Source: Tomocerus qinae
Lineage: Eukaryota > Arthropoda > Collembola > Entomobryomorpha > Tomoceridae
DNA: 64,000 nucleotides
Direction: 5' to 3'
Assembly: GCA_020055645.1 (NCBI GenBank)
Contig: CM034549.1
Location: 28,851,930 to 28,915,929 of the forward strand
This document shows positions 61,026 to 64,000 of the stretch, piece by piece; position 1 is the first letter of the stretch, and each line of letters begins with the position of its first letter. The translations under genes were made by a program, and so were the position numbers. The notes under the pieces are model-generated. The model had not been told where the DNA came from and searched no databases. It saw only the letters and a list, made by a program, of their open reading frames with translations.

Positions 61026-61087
61026 TTTGGTACTGGTAATTACCGCACCAACAACAACTTGGGGCAGCCCAGAGCAACTTTTAAAAA

Positions 61088-63120
61088 TTACTCAACACAC
61101 TCACGCTGAGTCTGAGTTTGTGATGTTCTTGAAGGAAAAAGCGTGTCATAAGAAGGTGGAGGGTCGTAGTTTTCGATATTCTGCGGCAGAGTCAATAAGA
61201 CCACAGTCGTATTCGGAGGAGCGAATGTCAAATCTCCGCCCGAACTGTTATTAGTAGTATTATGGGTGATAACTGTGGTTGTAGTTGATGGTGCAATCGA
61301 AGGTGTTGCAGGAACTCCGGAGCGATTACGTTCGCTTAATGTCTTCTGTATCTTTTTGCTCACACAAACAAAACAAACTGTGATGAAAACGGTAAAAATT
61401 ATGAAAACTGCCACTCCATAGATAACTGAACTAATTGCATTTGTAATATCCGCTTTGTTAAAGAAAGACGGAGGATTTTCTCCAAAATCAAATTCCACTG
61501 GTTTATGTGTCACTGATTTCAATGTGACACTATTGGTCGCACTCGACTCACTTTCCAATGGACTAGAAGAATTTTTGTCGATTGGTCTAATTGTCGTTGT
61601 TGTAGTCGTTGTTGTCGAGGGTGTTCTCCAAGGTCGGAATGCCGGGGGTCTGTCATTATTGTTGAAATAGTATAAATTGTCTAGAGCTTTGTTTGCATTG
61701 CTTTTCGGGGTTGATCTGCCGTCAGGATTAGAATTATCGGCTATCTCATCCTCAATAGATTCAATAGACGGTGGCTCTGTTGGCTTATCTGTTGTCGTTG
61801 TAGTAGTAGCGGGTTTGTTCGGACAATTCATGTAACTTTCATCAGAACCCAGTAAGCTATTTGTGTCTCCACCACAATTTTGAACATCGTCACAAAACAA
61901 TTTGGCACTTATACACGTTTTATTCCACGTATTTGTCAAATTCGATTGGAAATTGTAATTTTCACAGCTTCTTTGTTCCGCATCTACATCCACGGGATTC
62001 ACTGTTGATGTAGAATTTAAATTTGAAGGTTGAGAAACAGCATCGGAACATTCATCTACAAAAATTAGAAAATTAGTCAGTTTTTCTCCAAGTAAAATAC
62101 ATCGTAGAGGAGAATAATTTAAAATTCATTTCTAAACAAATAAAAATTACCATTGAATGCAGTGAATGCTACTTCGAACTTGAGTATTGGATTTCTTCGG
62201 GGATCGTAGCTTTCATAGTTAGCTAAAAGCGTATCAACTAGTTCGGATACATATGCGTGATTAAACACAACTTTCATTCTTCCCGTACCACTGTGAAATA
62301 CTCGTGGACCAAGAAGACCTACGGAAATAAATGAACACTAAATATTAATCTAATTTTAATACATTTCAGATGAAAGTTTCTCGATTTCAGGAATAACAAA
62401 ATCAGAAAAATAAATTAATATTAAATGCACCTCTTGGATTCAATGAAGGATCACCCCGCTTAACTTCTCCGCATATGTGGCCCGAAACAGTTCCCGTTGA
62501 GTCTGGGCTGATCTCTCCGAACTAATAATGAGAAAAGTCATTCATCCCGTTTTTAATTTGCTATTTCCACAGGAAACATCACAAATATAATAATAACAGT
62601 GAACCTTACTTGAATATAGTCGCTGCATTTGATTTTCCTAGCACGAACTCGTTTACTTTTCCGAAGACTAAGCTCTTGGATAACAGCTACAACGCCGAAT
62701 CCCGGCGGAGCTTGAACCACAAACTCTCCCACCGTTGAAATAACACGTTCTTGAAAAATTTGTTGTGAAGAAGCGGAAGAACTTCCGGTGGTCAAAGGTA
62801 TAACCACAGCATAGTTGGGAAATTTTGCTAAGTCTACTTTTTTGCCAGAGTCTATCGCTAATAAGCTAGGACCTTTCCAATTAACGTAGACACCAGTAAG
62901 AGATGTTAGAGAAGCTGCAAAAATAAATAATTTATAGACACATTAGCATATAAAATCTGAAAAATATTTCTTAAATGTTTGTGCAAAGTAAAATGAAAAT
63001 CTTACGTCCATAGTCGACTCCATGAGTTAATTTATTATCACATAGGAACACAATGACAAGATAAACACGGAAAGTGGCTTGAAGAACCAACCAGTGTAAC
63101 CTCCGGCAATTGTACATCAT
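61088..63120 (-). CDS. CUB/LDLa single-pass membrane protein (Culd-like)
   Basis: Coding exons: 63120-63006, 62914-62610, 62521-62431, 62318-62151, 62055-61088. GT-AG phases agree and give 548 aa. Order of parts: N-terminal signal peptide (VYLVIVFLC), a CUB-like region (about 40-225; KCSDYIQFG, HICGE, SGTGRMKVVF), and an LDLa-like repeat (about 257-304; FCDDVQNCGG, GSDES). A Thr/Ser/Asn-rich stalk with poly-Thr follows, then one transmembrane helix (about 432-458; SSVIYGVAVFIIFTVFITVC), a basic stop-transfer (SKKIQK) and a cytoplasmic tail with the WW-ligand PPSY (526-529). The LDLa repeat appears to lack one of the usual six cysteines. This architecture matches the insect CULD type (endocytic trafficking of membrane proteins in Drosophila photoreceptors), but orthology is inferred from domain order only. 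The ATG-ATG start is the only one giving a signal peptide. Confidence 0.85.
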
Positions 63121-64000
63121 AATAGTCAAACTTAATGTCTACTACGTAGTGTAACCCAATTTATGAAATGAGACACGGTGAGCAGAGACATAAATGTATA
63201 GTTATGCTTTATTTATGACAACACACAACAACAATAAAGACAAACAGACACAGAAAATCAATGTGCACGGATTTACATTTCCCAATTTGAGGAAATCTTT
63301 GCACTCAGAATATTCATGAAAGAGTGTACCTATTTCAACGATGATACTCTTTCTTTGCCATCCCAGCTAACAATGAGTGCAGCCTTTACAAGAATACCAA
63401 ATAGTATAACGCATAACGAATGCTCAAACAATACTTTAACGATATGTTGATTACGTATATGTACGTACTTACTATTCCTTGAGTCATTTTCTAGTATCTC
63501 TTAGCGTAATCATGCAGGCTTCGTCTTACAGGTATGGAGAGTGGTACATACATACACATAGGACAGGTTAGGACAGGTGCTGCAAATTAATTTAACTCCA
63601 TACTGAATGCTTGCTATTTATGTTCCTCACTGCATGATTGGATGTATTATATGATAATGCAGTATAGATATTTTTTATTGTGTTCTCACCATACTCACTA
63701 TAATCTTGCTTAAGAACGTGCACATTCAATTTACGTAAGAAACTATGTATACATATAGACATTTTTTATTTCCTAATAAGTACTATAAGCAAAACTGTTC
63801 CATTACTGAAGTAGGAGATATCATAGTAGATAGAGTCGCCATAATCTGAACAAACGATTATAAAGACAAGTTTTTGCATAGTGCTATTTCCATTGCCAGC
63901 TCAAGTCAGTACAACGTACAAAGGATAGACGGACAGACGAGACCAGGCCAGGCTACTTAACTCTTGAAACATTGAAAGGGAATTTGACCTCCAACCACAC
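63121..64000. other. 5' flank of the CUB/LDLa gene, no feature seen
   Basis: AT-rich sequence upstream of the last gene. It would hold its 5' UTR and promoter, but I see no definable core-promoter motif or further gene. Confidence 0.45.

Larger units (their letters stand above)
54468..61087. other. Intergenic region between amylase and the CUB/LDLa gene
   Basis: About 6.6 kb without a supportable gene. An ATGAGT short tandem repeat lies near 56454-56480. The only frame with protein-like composition is on the minus strand at 58988-58752; it is listed separately with low confidence. Confidence 0.5.

Overview
This is a nuclear, AT-rich animal window, almost certainly from an arthropod and probably a hexapod. 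The evidence is short GT-AG introns, an arthropod-type BEL/Pao retrotransposon, a chloride-type animal alpha-amylase and a CUB/LDLa membrane protein resembling the insect Culd type. I cannot name the species.

Layout. Bases 1-36,800 are a gene-poor, AT-rich tract. Its only clear contents are a short Tc1/mariner-like MITE (4785-5040), a degenerate tandem duplication (11428-11850), one complete BEL/Pao LTR retrotransposon on the minus strand (20697-27266, two LTRs of 505 bp that look identical, 6-bp target duplication) and a small perfect hairpin (28591-28663). Bases 36,839-63,120 hold five spliced protein-coding genes, all on the minus strand. From low to high coordinate they are EFTUD2/Snu114 (14 coding exons), COQ2 (7), UQCRH (3, coding pieces too short for ordinary ORF calling), alpha-amylase (10) and a CUB/LDLa single-pass membrane protein (5). 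For all five I placed every coding splice junction by eye. All use GT-AG, and the exon phases add up to uninterrupted proteins of 978, 469, 84, 523 and 548 residues.

How they relate. EFTUD2 is a spliceosomal GTPase. COQ2 makes the polyprenylated ubiquinone precursor, and its neighbour UQCRH belongs to complex III, which oxidises ubiquinol, so two genes of the mitochondrial quinone pathway sit about 1 kb apart in the same orientation. Amylase is a secreted digestive enzyme. The last gene is a surface protein with a WW-ligand (PPxY) tail.

The most unusual aspect is a cluster of foldback (palindromic) elements in and between these genes between 39.9 and 50.5 kb. A ~1.97-kb near-perfect inverted repeat built of ~144-bp tandem units fills EFTUD2 intron 5. 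A 221-bp palindrome fills most of UQCRH intron 2. A ~290-bp palindromic element with a 9-bp target duplication lies between COQ2 and UQCRH. A ~265-bp purine/pyrimidine foldback lies in the last amylase intron. Those in introns would be transcribed as long hairpin RNAs. The BEL/Pao copy has apparently identical LTRs but four single-base frame breaks, three of them at A/T runs, which suggests uncorrected assembly indels in a multi-copy repeat rather than old decay.
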